Numbered from the stretch's first letter, positions 1 to 7,233 are shown. The stretch is DNA of 35,342 bases from Streptosporangium amethystogenes (GCF_000721075.1 NZ_JOEQ01000049.1:1-35342); one strand, 5' to 3'. The notes: generated from the letters alone by a model not told the origin. Translations and numbers: made by a program.

Positions 1-188
1 CCGAGGCGCTCGACCGGGATCGCCCCGCCGTGCACGCGCCGCAGCACCCCCGAACGCTCCAATGCGGTCAGATCCCGGCGGATCGTCTCAGTCGTGACGG
101 CGAACTCCTCCGAGAGCGTCACCACGTCCACACGTCCGATGGTCCGCGCCCGGTGCAGGATCTCCTGCTGCCGCTCCTCGGCGTACAT
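1..188 (-). CDS. DeoR/GlpR-family transcriptional repressor, N-terminal part (gene runs off the left edge)
   Basis: The reverse strand reads MYAEERQQEILHRA from an ATG at 188 and stays open to the window edge, about 62 residues. It is a typical DeoR helix-turn-helix: an EERQQ-I start, a recognition helix with TTETIRRDL around residues 32-40, and the conserved LRRVHGGA segment near residue 52. Family knowledge: the missing C-terminal domain binds a phosphorylated sugar or other metabolite, and such repressors usually control a neighbouring catabolic or transport operon, here outside the window to the left. A promoter with direct GAAAC repeats lies just upstream and suggests autoregulation. The effector cannot be judged because the sensor domain is not present. 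Confidence 0.9.
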   Translation of the reverse strand, partial: MYAEERQQEILHRARTIGRVDVVTLSEEFAVTTETIRRDLTALERSGVLRRVHGGAIPVERL

Positions 189-205
189 GCTGTTGATTCA
201 CCGCC

Positions 206-256
206 GTTTCCGTGTTGTTTCAGCTTTATTTACACCCGAATATGTTGGAAGGTCAA
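206..256 (-). promoter_or_regulatory. Promoter and probable autoregulatory operator of the DeoR-type gene
   Basis: On the minus strand a -35 box TTGACC (256-251) is followed after 18 bases by TAAATA (232-227), in an AT-rich patch that stands out from the GC-rich surroundings. Two direct copies of GAAAC (221-217 and 210-206), 11 bases apart, cover the expected transcription start near 220. Direct repeats spaced about one helical turn are usual for DeoR-type operators, so autorepression is inferred. The rest of 189-401 holds no gene that I can support. Confidence 0.5.
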
Positions 257-375
257 TGGTTGGCTTCCATCGGGCTGAGTCGAGCACGAAAAACCTAGGT
301 GTTTACCTGGAGTGCGGGCACACGTGAGCCGGAGGGCGCGGAAGCCTGAGATTTTGGAGTGCGTTGGAAACGGTG

Positions 376-407
376 GCCCCCGCCGAGGGGGCTGAGGTCC
401 CTCAGCC
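376..407 (-). terminator. Hairpin(s) at the end of kptA
   Basis: Two overlapping stems are visible: GCCCCC/GGGGGC (376-381 and 387-392) and a perfect 7-bp GGCTGAG/CTCAGCC stem with a 4-base loop (390-396 and 401-407). The second spans the kptA stop codon at 402-404. There is no clear U-tract, which is common in high-GC actinomycetes. Confidence 0.4.
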
Positions 408-944
408 GGGAAACGAGATGTGGGTGGACGGCACGTGGGCGGTCAGCCAGACGCCGTTGGCACTGATCTGGAACTCGTGACCCGCCCGGTGCATCTCACC
501 TGAGCGAACGACCAGCACGACCGGCCTGCCCCGGCGCGCACCCACCCGGGTTGCGGTTTCCCGGTCGGGGGACAGGTGTACCGCGTGCCGGGTCATCGGC
601 CGCAGGCCGTCCGCTCTGATGGCGGCCACGCGTGAGCCCACCGTTCCGTGGAACAGGACCTCGGGCGGCTCGACCGCGGGCAGGTCCAGGTCGACCTCGA
701 CCGTGTGGCCCTGGTTGGCGCGGATCCGGTCACCCTCTATGGTGAAGCGCCGCTTGTCGTTGCCCGCGACCACCTGCGCGAGCTCGTCACGGGTGATCGT
801 TAAGCCGTGCCGCGCGGCGGCGGCGAGCAGGGCGTCGATGTCCGCCCACCCCTGCGGGCTGAGAACCAGCCCGATGCGTTCGGGCTGGTGCCGGAGGTGC
901 GCGGAAAGATATTTGGAGACTCGAACCAGTCGTCTGTTGTCCAT
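402..944 (-). CDS. kptA: RNA 2'-phosphotransferase, Tpt1/KptA family
   Basis: The predicted 180-residue protein begins MDNRRLVRVSKYLS at the ATG at 944. The open frame continues upstream but that part is low-quality sequence, and this start gives the normal family length. The Tpt1/KptA signature is present: SKYLSAHLRH (catalytic Arg18-His19), IRANQGH (Arg75), the LFHGT motif near residue 97, and a late basic patch GARRGRP near 136-141. The family removes an internal 2'-phosphate from RNA by transfer to NAD+, giving ADP-ribose 1'',2''-cyclic phosphate. In fungi this completes tRNA splicing; the role in bacteria is unsettled. The gene lies 79 bases downstream of a PemK/MazF-type RNase gene on the same strand, so the two may be co-transcribed. 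Confidence 0.92.
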   Translation of the reverse strand: MDNRRLVRVSKYLSAHLRHQPERIGLVLSPQGWADIDALLAAAARHGLTITRDELAQVVAGNDKRRFTIEGDRIRANQGHTVEVDLDLPAVEPPEVLFHGTVGSRVAAIRADGLRPMTRHAVHLSPDRETATRVGARRGRPVVLVVRSGEMHRAGHEFQISANGVWLTAHVPSTHISFPG

Positions 945-1023
945 GGGACAACAGGATGCCGACTCGCCCGCCGCTTTCCGGCGGGTTCGTGCGTGGGGCG
1001 TCTCCCGGCCTTGGAGGGCGGCC

Positions 1024-1467
1024 TCAGCCGTCGGCGGCCCAGCCGTGGGTGCGCTTGAGCACGGCGGCCACGCGGGCGAAGCGCTCGGCGTCGAGGATGG
1101 AGCCCTCCCGCCGGATGTCGTCCTCTTCGAGGGTGAAGATCCGGTCAAGGCGCAGGTAGGAGACGCGGTTCTCCCGGTCCCAGTGGCCGGGGCCGAGCTC
1201 CAGCCAGTCGCTCGGATCGCCGTTGCCGCCTCGGCTGGACAGCATCAGCGCGAGCAGCTTGTGTCCGTGACGGCCGACGACCAGCAGCGGCCGGTCCTTG
1301 CCGCGGTTCGGGTCCTCCTCGTAGGGGACCCAGGCCCAGACGATCTCGCCGGGATCGGCGAGCCCGTCGAGGTCGGGGGAGTAGTTCAGGGTCGCTGCCC
1401 GGTCGACACGGTAGACCTCGCTGACCGCGCCTCGAACCGGTCGGGGGTCCTCGCCAAGATCACGCAC
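1024..1467 (-). CDS. PemK/MazF-fold endoribonuclease-like protein (possible toxin)
   Basis: The 147-residue product has a PemK/MazF core: PGEIVWAWVPYEED near residue 39, then GKDRPLLVVGRHG, which matches the G-K-x-R-P-x-L-V-V strand-loop of the fold, and LMLSSR. The N-terminal 35 residues and the C-terminal acidic/basic tail (LEEDDIRREGSILDAERF) make it longer than the roughly 110-residue classical MazF. I see no antitoxin gene within 300 bases on either side, so it may be a solitary PemK-like protein. The start is a GTG placed 7 bases after a -10 element, suggesting a leaderless mRNA. It precedes kptA on the same strand, which groups two RNA-modifying enzymes. The fold is confidently assigned; RNase activity and toxicity are inferred. 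Confidence 0.75.
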   Translation of the reverse strand: MRDLGEDPRPVRGAVSEVYRVDRAATLNYSPDLDGLADPGEIVWAWVPYEEDPNRGKDRPLLVVGRHGHKLLALMLSSRGGNGDPSDWLELGPGHWDRENRVSYLRLDRIFTLEEDDIRREGSILDAERFARVAAVLKRTHGWAADG

Positions 1468-1473
1468 AGGTGC

Positions 1474-1479
1474 AGCCTA
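1474..1479 (-). promoter_or_regulatory. -10 element for a leaderless PemK-like transcript
   Basis: Minus-strand TAGGCT (fits TANNNT) ends 6 bases before the GTG start at 1467. The usual -10-to-start distance puts the transcription start on or next to the G of the start codon, and no ribosome-binding site precedes it. No convincing -35 box is visible. Confidence 0.4.
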
Positions 1480-1601
1480 TTGCAGGCACACGGTGTCCTT
1501 CAAAGGGGGGCGGCTCCGCGGGCGGGGGTGCCGCCCGCTGGCCGGACGCCAGCCGGGCGGCGATCGGTCCGGGGCGTCCGGACCCGGTTCGGATGCGCGG
1601 C

Positions 1602-1799
1602 TCAGCCGCCGCTCTTGCGGCGGAAGGAGCGCTTGGCCGCAGCCGGGCCGTGAGCACCGTGGATCTTCGAGGCGTTCTTCCCCTTGCCCCCGGCGTTCGC
1701 GTCCGCCTGGGCGAGCTTCTTGCGCTCCAGGGCCTCGCGGAACTTGCGCTTCAGTTCGTCGTCGGAACCCTCGGGCTCCTCCGGCGTGACGTCAGACAT
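1602..1799 (-). CDS. DUF5302-family small protein
   Basis: This 65-residue, very hydrophilic protein starts [17 protein letters not shown] and carries the motif [16 protein letters not shown], a Gly/Lys-rich middle, and the C-terminal [19 protein letters not shown]. This arrangement is what I recognise as the actinobacterial DUF5302 family, which has no known function. An AGGAGGT ribosome-binding site sits 4 bases before the ATG. The basic C-terminus could bind nucleic acid, but that is speculation. It is a stand-alone minus-strand gene between the PemK-like gene and a small membrane-protein gene. Confidence 0.8.
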   Translation of the reverse strand: MSDVTPEEPEGSDDELKRKFREALERKKLAQADANAGGKGKNASKIHGAHGPAAAKRSFRRKSGG

Positions 1800-1874
1800 G
1801 CAGACCTCCTGATCTGGCCGATCTGGCTGATCCGGGCGGACGGTCCCACCCTGGCCAACCGAACCTCATCCTCT

Positions 1875-1889
1875 CATGTTTCGAACATG
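1875..1889. promoter_or_regulatory. Inverted repeat upstream of the DUF5302 gene
   Basis: CATGTT-TCG-AACATG is a 15-base inverted repeat with perfect 6-base arms, 76 bases upstream of the DUF5302 start. It overlaps a half LexA-type site, TCGAAC at 1881-1886, whose partner half (GTCCGG) matches the actinobacterial box at only 4 of 6 positions. It could be an operator, but the regulator cannot be named. Confidence 0.3.
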
Positions 1890-1984
1890 GGTCCGGCTGG
1901 CCTGACCGCGAGGGCCGGTCGCCGACGGTGCCCGCGGCGGCGCCTCGGCGGTGGCCGGGACGTGCGGCGGCGCGGGCACTCCCC

Positions 1985-2167
1985 CTAGTTCAGGTCCATG
2001 GCCATCAGCAGCAGCAGTCCGGCGAGGTGACCGACGACCACGAAGACGATCACGAAGACGAAGACGAACTTCGCCGGACCGTGCTCGAAGTTCTGGCCCT
2101 CCTTGAGCGCGGGACGCGTGGCCTGGCGCTCGGCGATCCGCTCCTCGATCGACTTGCTGTGAAACAT
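1985..2167 (-). CDS. Small single-span membrane protein of unknown function
   Basis: A 60-residue product starts at the ATG at 2167 with AAGGAT 5-10 bases upstream. Residues 1-32 are hydrophilic and charged (SKSIEERIAERQATRPALKEG). They are followed by a strongly hydrophobic stretch, KFVFVFVIVFVVVGHLAGLLLL, that would span the membrane once and leaves only MAMDLN outside. I do not recognise a family. It is divergent from an OhrR-like regulator and shares its AT-rich promoter region, so it is the most likely target of that regulator. The open frame continues upstream of 2167 through the promoter region, but that extension is not plausible coding sequence. Confidence 0.65.
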   Translation of the reverse strand: MFHSKSIEERIAERQATRPALKEGQNFEHGPAKFVFVFVIVFVVVGHLAGLLLLMAMDLN

Positions 2168-2197
2168 GGGGATCCTTTGCTCGCCGATGCTTGGGGC

Positions 2198-2229
2198 GAT
2201 AATAGTTTGTGTATTAATTATCGTACTAT
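2198..2229. promoter_or_regulatory. Divergent promoters with a candidate OhrR-type operator
   Basis: An AT-rich island separates the divergent membrane-protein and MarR-family genes. GATAAT (2198-2203) and ATTATC (2217-2222) form an inverted repeat around a 13-base centre. The minus-strand -10 TATTAT (2204-2199) lies within the left arm, and the plus-strand -10 TACTAT (2224-2229) follows the right arm. A repressor bound here would cover both promoters. AT-rich palindromes of this type are usual for OhrR/MarR regulators. Confidence 0.45.
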
Positions 2230-2246
2230 GTCGGGTGGAGGTGCGC

Positions 2247-2693
2247 GTGAGTGACATGACTGATCCGCTAAGTCTGGAGAGCCAGGTGTGTTTTGCCCTG
2301 GCGGTCGCCTCGCGCAACGTCATCGGGGTCTACCGGCCGCTGCTGGAGCCGATGGGGCTGACCCACCCCCAGTATCTGGTCATGCTCGCCCTCTGGGAGC
2401 AGGCGCCGCTGTCGGTCAAGGAGCTGAGCAAGCTACTGAGACTCGACCCCGGTACGCTGTCCCCGCTGCTGAAGCGTCTCGAGGCTGTTGGCTACATCCG
2501 GAGGCAGCGTGACGGCCAGGACCAGCGTGTCCTGGCCGTCTCGCTCACGCCGGAGGGCCGAGGGCTGCGGGGCGAGGCGGAGAAGGTTCCGCCGGCGATC
2601 GTCAGGCGTCTGGGAATGAACCTGGAGGAGCTCCAGGAGCTCCACCGGTCGCTGAACCGGGTGATCGCCGCGGCGGACGGCGCGCATCACTGA
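2247..2693 (+). CDS. MarR-family transcriptional regulator, OhrR-like
   Basis: The chosen GTG start at 2247 has GGTGGAGG 6 bases upstream and gives 148 residues. The winged helix is clear: LTHPQYLVMLALWEQ, SVKELSKLLRLDPGTLSPLLKRLEAVGYIRRQR, then the wing DQRVLAVSLTPEG. Cys15, in ESQVCFALAVASR, sits at the position of the peroxide-sensing cysteine of OhrR proteins (QLCFAL in homologues), so a redox-sensing repressor is likely. No ohr gene is adjacent. The divergent small membrane protein and the downstream small membrane protein 22 bases away are the candidate targets. A second OhrR-like protein is encoded at 9391, next to ohr itself. Confidence 0.85.
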   Translation: MSDMTDPLSLESQVCFALAVASRNVIGVYRPLLEPMGLTHPQYLVMLALWEQAPLSVKELSKLLRLDPGTLSPLLKRLEAVGYIRRQRDGQDQRVLAVSLTPEGRGLRGEAEKVPPAIVRRLGMNLEELQELHRSLNRVIAAADGAHH

Positions 2694-2715
2694 TTCATGT
2701 GGAGAGGAAAGGCTC

Positions 2716-2943
2716 ATGGCTGGAAGCCACGGAGGAAGTCCCAAGTCTTGGCTTGCGGTGATCATCATTCTGCTGGGGTTCACCGTGGGAGGCGTGGCCC
2801 TGTGCCTCGGCCCCAACTGGATGTTCTTCTGGATCGGGACCGGGGTCGTCGCGATCGGTGGAGTGGTCGCCCTGGCGGTTGACATCTTCTCGGATGTCAT
2901 CATCGACGCCCCTCGGGTGCCGTTGGACAACGGCAGCAGCTGA
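2716..2943 (+). CDS. Small two-span membrane protein (DUF6704-like)
   Basis: The 75-residue protein has an HGG-containing start (MAGSHGGSPKSW) and two hydrophobic spans, LAVIIILLGFTVGGVALCLG and MFFWIGTGVVAIGGVVALAV, then a short polar tail. The HG...W-x-V-x-I-I-x-x-G-F-x-V-G pattern resembles the actinobacterial DUF6704 proteins; this is recognition by eye. AGAGGAAAGG precedes the ATG, and the gene begins 22 bases after the OhrR-like gene, so co-transcription is likely. Its TGA stop directly abuts the stop codon of the convergent STAS gene. Function unknown. Confidence 0.7.
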   Translation: MAGSHGGSPKSWLAVIIILLGFTVGGVALCLGPNWMFFWIGTGVVAIGGVVALAVDIFSDVIIDAPRVPLDNGSS

Positions 2944-3288
2944 TCAGGCCTCCTGCAGCGCCTCCTCGACAGAGGTGAAGACCTCGAAGGAGGGGCGCAG
3001 GCCGGTGATGGCGAGGATGCGCTCCAGGGTGCCGTGCACGCCGACGAGCGCCAGACGGACACCCAGAGCGCGACTCCGCTGGAGCACCAGGATCAGCTCC
3101 GCGACCCCGGTGGAGTCGCAGAAGGTGAGCTCCGTGACATCGGCCACAATCAGCGAAGGCGCTTCCATCTCCCATGCCTTCTCCATCTCCAGGCGGAAGG
3201 CGGAGGTGTGCCGGTAGTCGAGCTCTCCGAGCACCTGGACGACGAACACCGTCCCGAACAGGTTCGATGAGACCGTGAAAAAGGTCAT
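2944..3288 (-). CDS. STAS-domain anti-sigma factor antagonist (SpoIIAA/RsbV type)
   Basis: The 114-residue product is a single STAS domain: VVQVLGELDYRHTSAFRLEME near residue 16, LIVADVTELTFCDSTGVAELI at 46-66, and SFEVFTSVEEAL at the end. Ser59 in FCDSTG is the residue that a switch kinase phosphorylates in SpoIIAA/RsbV homologues. When dephosphorylated, such proteins bind an anti-sigma factor and free a stress sigma factor. GGAG lies 8 bases before the ATG at 3288. No partner kinase or sigma factor is present in the window, so the pathway must be encoded elsewhere. Confidence 0.88.
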   Translation of the reverse strand: MTFFTVSSNLFGTVFVVQVLGELDYRHTSAFRLEMEKAWEMEAPSLIVADVTELTFCDSTGVAELILVLQRSRALGVRLALVGVHGTLERILAITGLRPSFEVFTSVEEALQEA

Positions 3289-3370
3289 GGCTGGCTCCTT
3301 CGCCCGCGGGTGACAGGGCGGGCTGCCCTTTTTCCTACCAGGTTCGGCGGCGCCGTGCTCCCGGAGGGCG

Positions 3371-4042
3371 TCAAAGGACCCGGTAGAGCAGCTCGGGCCG
3401 TCCGACCCCACCGTACTGGGGAACCCGGCGGGTGATTCCACTCTCCGTCAGGTGCTCCAGGTAGCGGCGGGCGGTCACCCGGGAGACGCCGATCGCCGCC
3501 CCGGTGGTCTGGGCCGACAGGCCGTCGGGGAATTTGCGCAGCTCCGCCAGCACGGCGTCGAGAGTGGCCTGGGTCATCCCCTTGGGCAGGAGACTCTGCG
3601 CCGGACCCCGCAGCGCCGCCAGTGTGCGGTCCACCTCGCCCTGGCCGCTGGCCTCTCCCAGGCCCTCCACCGACGAGCGGAACTCCGCGTAGTGGGTGAG
3701 CTTCTCCTTGAGCGAGGCGAAGGTGAACGGCTTGAGCAGATACTGGGCCACGCCGACGGAGACCGCGGACCTGACCACCGACAGGTCTCGTGCCGAGGTG
3801 ACCGCTATGACGTCCGACATCACGCCCGCCGCCCGCAGCGTCCGGCACACCTCAAGGCCGTGCATGTCGGGCAGATAGAGGTCGAGCAGGATCAGATCGA
3901 CCGGGTGGCGCCGCAGGAAACGCAGTGCCTCCCCGCCGGACCTGACCACCCCCGCCACCCGGAAGCCGGGCACCCGCTCCACGAAGACCCGGTTCGCCTC
4001 GGCGGTGATCTCCTCGTCCTCGACCACCAGTACCGAGATCAT
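3371..4042 (-). CDS. Two-component response regulator, CitB/DcuR type
   Basis: The 223-residue protein has a receiver domain (residues 1-120) with acidic pocket E8-D9-E10, phospho-acceptor Asp54 in LILLDLYLPDMHG, Thr82 and Lys104 in YLLKPF. The C-terminal part has an unusual helix-turn-helix (LSAQTTGAAIGVSRVTARRYLEHL, about residues 175-198) typical of the CitB/DcuR/MalR group that controls di- and tricarboxylate uptake. The start is either the ATG at 4042 or a GTG one codon earlier. Both overlap the kinase stop codon, so the pair is translationally coupled. The probable target is the divergent dicarboxylate symporter gene at 5802. Confidence 0.92.
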   Translation of the reverse strand: MISVLVVEDEEITAEANRVFVERVPGFRVAGVVRSGGEALRFLRRHPVDLILLDLYLPDMHGLEVCRTLRAAGVMSDVIAVTSARDLSVVRSAVSVGVAQYLLKPFTFASLKEKLTHYAEFRSSVEGLGEASGQGEVDRTLAALRGPAQSLLPKGMTQATLDAVLAELRKFPDGLSAQTTGAAIGVSRVTARRYLEHLTESGITRRVPQYGGVGRPELLYRVL

Positions 4043-5712
4043 CACATTTCCTTTCCGCGCAGCGGCAGCCGTACGGTGAACACCGCGCCCGTCTCGTTCT
4101 CCAGGACGGTGCTCTCCGGGACGGTATGGGCCGTCCCCGTCGTATGGGACGCCCGCGCCGGGTGGCCGTCCTCGGCGGTCCCGCCGACCTCGATCGTTCC
4201 GCCCAGGCGGCGAACCGCCTGGCCGACCATGGCCAGCCCGAGGCCGCGGCCGTCACCCTTGGTGGTCCATCCCCTGCGGAAGGCCTCACCCGCCGTCGCG
4301 GGGTCGAGCCCCGGGCCGCTGTCGGCCACGCTGATCACGAAGGCCGTCTCGTCGGCGCGCAGCCGCACCTCCACCCGGGCGGGCCGGGTTCCCGCCATGG
4401 CCGCTTCGGCCGCGTTGTCTATCAGGTTGCCGACGATCGTCACCAGATCGCGGGTGTCCAGGCCGAGGTCGTCGAGTTCGCTGTCCGCGGTGATCGCCAG
4501 CTCCACCCCCCGTTCCCCGGCCTCGGCGCTCTTGCCCAGCAGCAGCGCGGCGAGCACGGGTTCGCGTACGGCGCCCACCACCCGGTCGGCGAGCTGCTGT
4601 GCGGCCCTGATCTCAGCGGTCGCGAACGCCACGGCCTGTTCGGCACGACCCAGCTCGACGAGGGTGATGACCGTGTGCAGCCGGTTGGCCGACTCGTGCG
4701 CGGCGGCCCGCAGGGAGTCGGCGAAGCCGCGCTCGGCGTCCAGCTGTCCGGCCAGGGACTGCAGCTCGGTATGGTCGCGGAGGGTGACCACGGTGCCGAG
4801 CGAGCGGTTGCCGGAGCGGACCACCGCCGCGTTCACCACCAGCGTCCGCTCCCCGGTCATGTGGATCTCGTCGGTGCGGTTCTCGGCCGTCGAGAGCCGC
4901 TCGCCCAGTGCGGGGGGAAGACCCAGGTCGGTGACGTGCCGCCCGTTCACCTCGCCCGTGAGGCCCAGGAGCTCCCGGGCGCCGTCGTTGCAGAGCGTCA
5001 CCCTGCCCGCGTCGTCGACGAGCAGCAGTCCCTCCCGCACGGCGTGCAGGATCGCATCGTGGTACTCGTACATCCGGCTCAGCTCGGTGGGGCCCATGCC
5101 GTGGGTCTGGCGGCGTAGCCGGGCCCCGACCAGGTAGGTGCCCATCCCGCCGAGGGACAGGCCGAGCAGCCCGATCAGCGCGGCGCCGGCGATCTGGCCG
5201 CGGAGCCTGACGCTGATCTTGTTGATCGTGATGCCCGCGCTAACCAGGGCCCTCACCCGGCCGCGGTCATCACGGACCGGGGCGACGGCGCGGACCGAGG
5301 GACCGAGGGTGCCGGTGTAGGTCTCGGTGAAGATCTGCCCGGCCAGGGCGGGTGCGGTGTTGCCGAGGAAGCGGCGGCCGATCTGGGCCGGGTTGGGATG
5401 CGTGTAGCGCACGCCGTCCAGGCTCATGATCGTGATGAAGTCGACCCCGGTCTCCCGTCTCACCCGTTCCGCGTACGGCTGCAGGGCCGTCGAGTCGCCC
5501 AGGGAGGCGAGGACAGAGGGGGAGTCGGCCACACTGACCGTCACCGCCTTGGCGGTGCCGACGGCCTCCTCGACGAGCAGGTCGCGCATCTGCAGGAAGG
5601 CGAGCAGCGCGCCACCGGTCACGGTGACGCCCACGACGACGATCTGCAGTGCCAGCATCTGCCTGGCCAGACTCCAGCCGCGCACCTGTCTGGAAAGCTC
5701 CCGCAAGTTCAC
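4042..5712 (-). CDS. Sensor histidine kinase, CitA/DcuS type
   Basis: The 556-residue protein starts at a GTG (5712). TM1 is about residues 18-42. An extracytoplasmic PASp-like sensor (43-170) follows with RRETGVDFITIMSLDGVRYTHPNPAQIG, the carboxylate-binding layout of CitA/DcuS. TM2 is about 172-198 and a cytoplasmic PAS domain spans about 215-315. The histidine box is AAHESANRLHTV (His339). The ATPase has an N-box (TIVGNLIDNAAEA) and glycine boxes (DSGPGLD, GRGLGLAMVG). Homologous kinases sense external C4-dicarboxylates or citrate. The kinase and response regulator face away from the symporter gene and share its control region, which fits ligand-induced transport. The ligand itself is inferred from context. 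Confidence 0.92.
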   Translation of the reverse strand: MNLRELSRQVRGWSLARQMLALQIVVVGVTVTGGALLAFLQMRDLLVEEAVGTAKAVTVSVADSPSVLASLGDSTALQPYAERVRRETGVDFITIMSLDGVRYTHPNPAQIGRRFLGNTAPALAGQIFTETYTGTLGPSVRAVAPVRDDRGRVRALVSAGITINKISVRLRGQIAGAALIGLLGLSLGGMGTYLVGARLRRQTHGMGPTELSRMYEYHDAILHAVREGLLLVDDAGRVTLCNDGARELLGLTGEVNGRHVTDLGLPPALGERLSTAENRTDEIHMTGERTLVVNAAVVRSGNRSLGTVVTLRDHTELQSLAGQLDAERGFADSLRAAAHESANRLHTVITLVELGRAEQAVAFATAEIRAAQQLADRVVGAVREPVLAALLLGKSAEAGERGVELAITADSELDDLGLDTRDLVTIVGNLIDNAAEAAMAGTRPARVEVRLRADETAFVISVADSGPGLDPATAGEAFRRGWTTKGDGRGLGLAMVGQAVRRLGGTIEVGGTAEDGHPARASHTTGTAHTVPESTVLENETGAVFTVRLPLRGKEM

Positions 5713-5730
5713 GAACGAAATGTACGCAAT

Positions 5731-5746
5731 GGTGACTTAGATCACA
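5731..5746. promoter_or_regulatory. CRP/GlxR-like palindrome in the dctA control region
   Basis: GTGA-CTTAGA-TCAC (5732-5745) followed by A matches the core of the CRP/GlxR site (TGTGA-N6-TCACA) at all positions except the first T. It lies in the 89-base gap between the divergent kinase and symporter genes, where catabolite control of dicarboxylate uptake would be expected. It could equally be bound by the local CitB-type regulator. Confidence 0.45.
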
Positions 5747-5801
5747 GCGTCAGCAGATAGTCGCTCGACCGGATTTTTCTTCTACCACGGTGGAGACACG
5801 C

Positions 5802-7157
5802 ATGAGCGCGGCCCGAGATAGAACACACCACCTGTACATAGCCGTGATCGCCGCCGTGGTCGCCGGAGTCACGGTCGGGCTCATCGCTCCCGATCTCGGC
5901 AAGGAGCTGAAGCCACTCGGCACCGCCTTCGTCGCCCTGATCAAGATGATGATCAGCCCGATCATCTTCTGCACCATCGTGCTCGGCGTCGGATCCGTCA
6001 CCAAGGCCGCCAAGGTCGGCAAGGTCGGTGGCCTCGCGCTCGGCTACTTCCTCGCCATGTCGACGGTCGCGCTGGGCATCGGCCTGCTCGTGGGCAACCT
6101 GATCGACCCCGGGCAGGGCCTCGCGCTCACCGACGAGCTCCGCAAGGCCGCCGAGGCCGAGGCGGCCAAGGGCGGCGAGAGCGACACGGCGACGTTCCTG
6201 CTCGGGATCATCCCCACCACGTTGGTCTCGGCGTTCACCGAGGGCGAGGTGCTGCAGACCCTTCTCGTCGCGCTGCTCGCCGGGTTCGCCCTGCAGGCGA
6301 TGGGCGAACGCGGCAGGCCCGTGCTGAACGGCATCGCGCACATCCAGCGGCTCGTCTTCCGGATCCTCGCCATGATCATGTGGGCCGCCCCCGTCGGCGC
6401 CTTCGGCGCGATGGCCGCGGTCGTCGGCGCCACCGGTGTGGACGCGCTCAAGAGCCTCGGCGTCATCATGCTCGCCTTCTACGTGACCTGCCTGCTCTTC
6501 GTGTTCGTCGTCCTCGGCCCGATGCTCTGGCTGGTGGCGCGGATCGGGCTGCTCTCGCTCCTGCGCTACCTGGGCAGGGAGTTCCTGCTGATCCTGTCGA
6601 CCTCGTCGTCGGAGTCGGCACTGCCGCGCCTGATCGCCAAGATGGAGCACCTCGGCGTGAGCAGGCCGGTCGCCGGGATCACCGTGCCGACCGGCTACTC
6701 CTTCAACCTGGACGGCACCGCCATCTACCTCACCATGGCCACGCTGTTCGTCGCGAGCGCCACCGGCGCGCCGCTCTCCTTCGGCGAGCAGATCTCCCTG
6801 CTGGTCTTCATGATGATCGCGTCGAAGGGCGCCGCCGGGGTCACCGGCGCCGGCCTGGCCACCCTCGCCGGGGGCCTGCAGTCCCACCGCCCCGACCTGG
6901 TCGACGGCGTCGGTCTCATCGTCGGCATCGACCGCTTCATGTCCGAGGCGCGGGCGCTGACCAACTTCGCGGGCAACGCGGTCGCCACGGTCCTGGTCGG
7001 CACCTGGACCGGCGAGTTCGACCGGGAGCGCGCGGCCGAGGTGCTGGCGGGGAGGGTCACGTTCGACGAGACGACCCTCCTGGACGACGACGATGACGGC
7101 GGCGACACCCCGCCGCCCGCCGCGCGCTCGGACGACCCGGTGATGTCACCGGCATAG
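5802..7157 (+). CDS. dctA: C4-dicarboxylate:cation symporter (DAACS family, DctA-like)
   Basis: The chosen ATG at 5802 has GGTGGAG 6 bases upstream and gives 451 residues, the usual DctA length. Family marks are the first span LYIAVIAAVVAGVTVGLIAP, the motif FVALIKMMISPIIFCTIVLGV, the serine-rich re-entrant loop LILSTSSSESALPRL, the GYSFNLDGTAIY substrate/Na+ motif, the ASKGAAGVTGAGLATLA hairpin, and DRFMSEARALTNFAGNAVAT with the dicarboxylate-binding Asn. These proteins import succinate, fumarate and malate with protons or Na+. The acidic C-terminus (LLDDDDDGG) is cytoplasmic. It is divergent from the CitA/CitB-type pair, which probably controls it. A strong hairpin follows the gene. Confidence 0.93.
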   Translation: MSAARDRTHHLYIAVIAAVVAGVTVGLIAPDLGKELKPLGTAFVALIKMMISPIIFCTIVLGVGSVTKAAKVGKVGGLALGYFLAMSTVALGIGLLVGNLIDPGQGLALTDELRKAAEAEAAKGGESDTATFLLGIIPTTLVSAFTEGEVLQTLLVALLAGFALQAMGERGRPVLNGIAHIQRLVFRILAMIMWAAPVGAFGAMAAVVGATGVDALKSLGVIMLAFYVTCLLFVFVVLGPMLWLVARIGLLSLLRYLGREFLLILSTSSSESALPRLIAKMEHLGVSRPVAGITVPTGYSFNLDGTAIYLTMATLFVASATGAPLSFGEQISLLVFMMIASKGAAGVTGAGLATLAGGLQSHRPDLVDGVGLIVGIDRFMSEARALTNFAGNAVATVLVGTWTGEFDRERAAEVLAGRVTFDETTLLDDDDDGGDTPPPAARSDDPVMSPA

Positions 7158-7180
7158 CGGGAAACCGGGCGGCCGGTGCG

Positions 7181-7233
7181 CGGGCCGGTGCCGGACACTC
7201 GTCTCGGGGGAGCGAGTGTCCGGCACCGGCCCG
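7181..7233 (+). terminator. Strong hairpin terminator after dctA
   Basis: A perfect inverted repeat has 21-base arms (7181-7201 and 7213-7233) around an 11-base loop; the inner 20 bases of the left arm are GGGCCGGTGCCGGACACTCG. It begins 24 bases after the dctA stop. There is no U-tract, as usual for this GC content. It is by far the longest perfect stem near a gene end in the window's left half. Confidence 0.75.

Noticed and set aside
1881..1896. LexA (SOS) box
   Set aside because: Only the left half matches well (TCGAAC); the right half has two mismatches and the downstream DUF5302 gene has no known SOS link.
5742..6887. Long minus-strand frame opposite dctA
   Set aside because: Composition is dominated by charged low-complexity residues; dctA on the plus strand has full-length family similarity.
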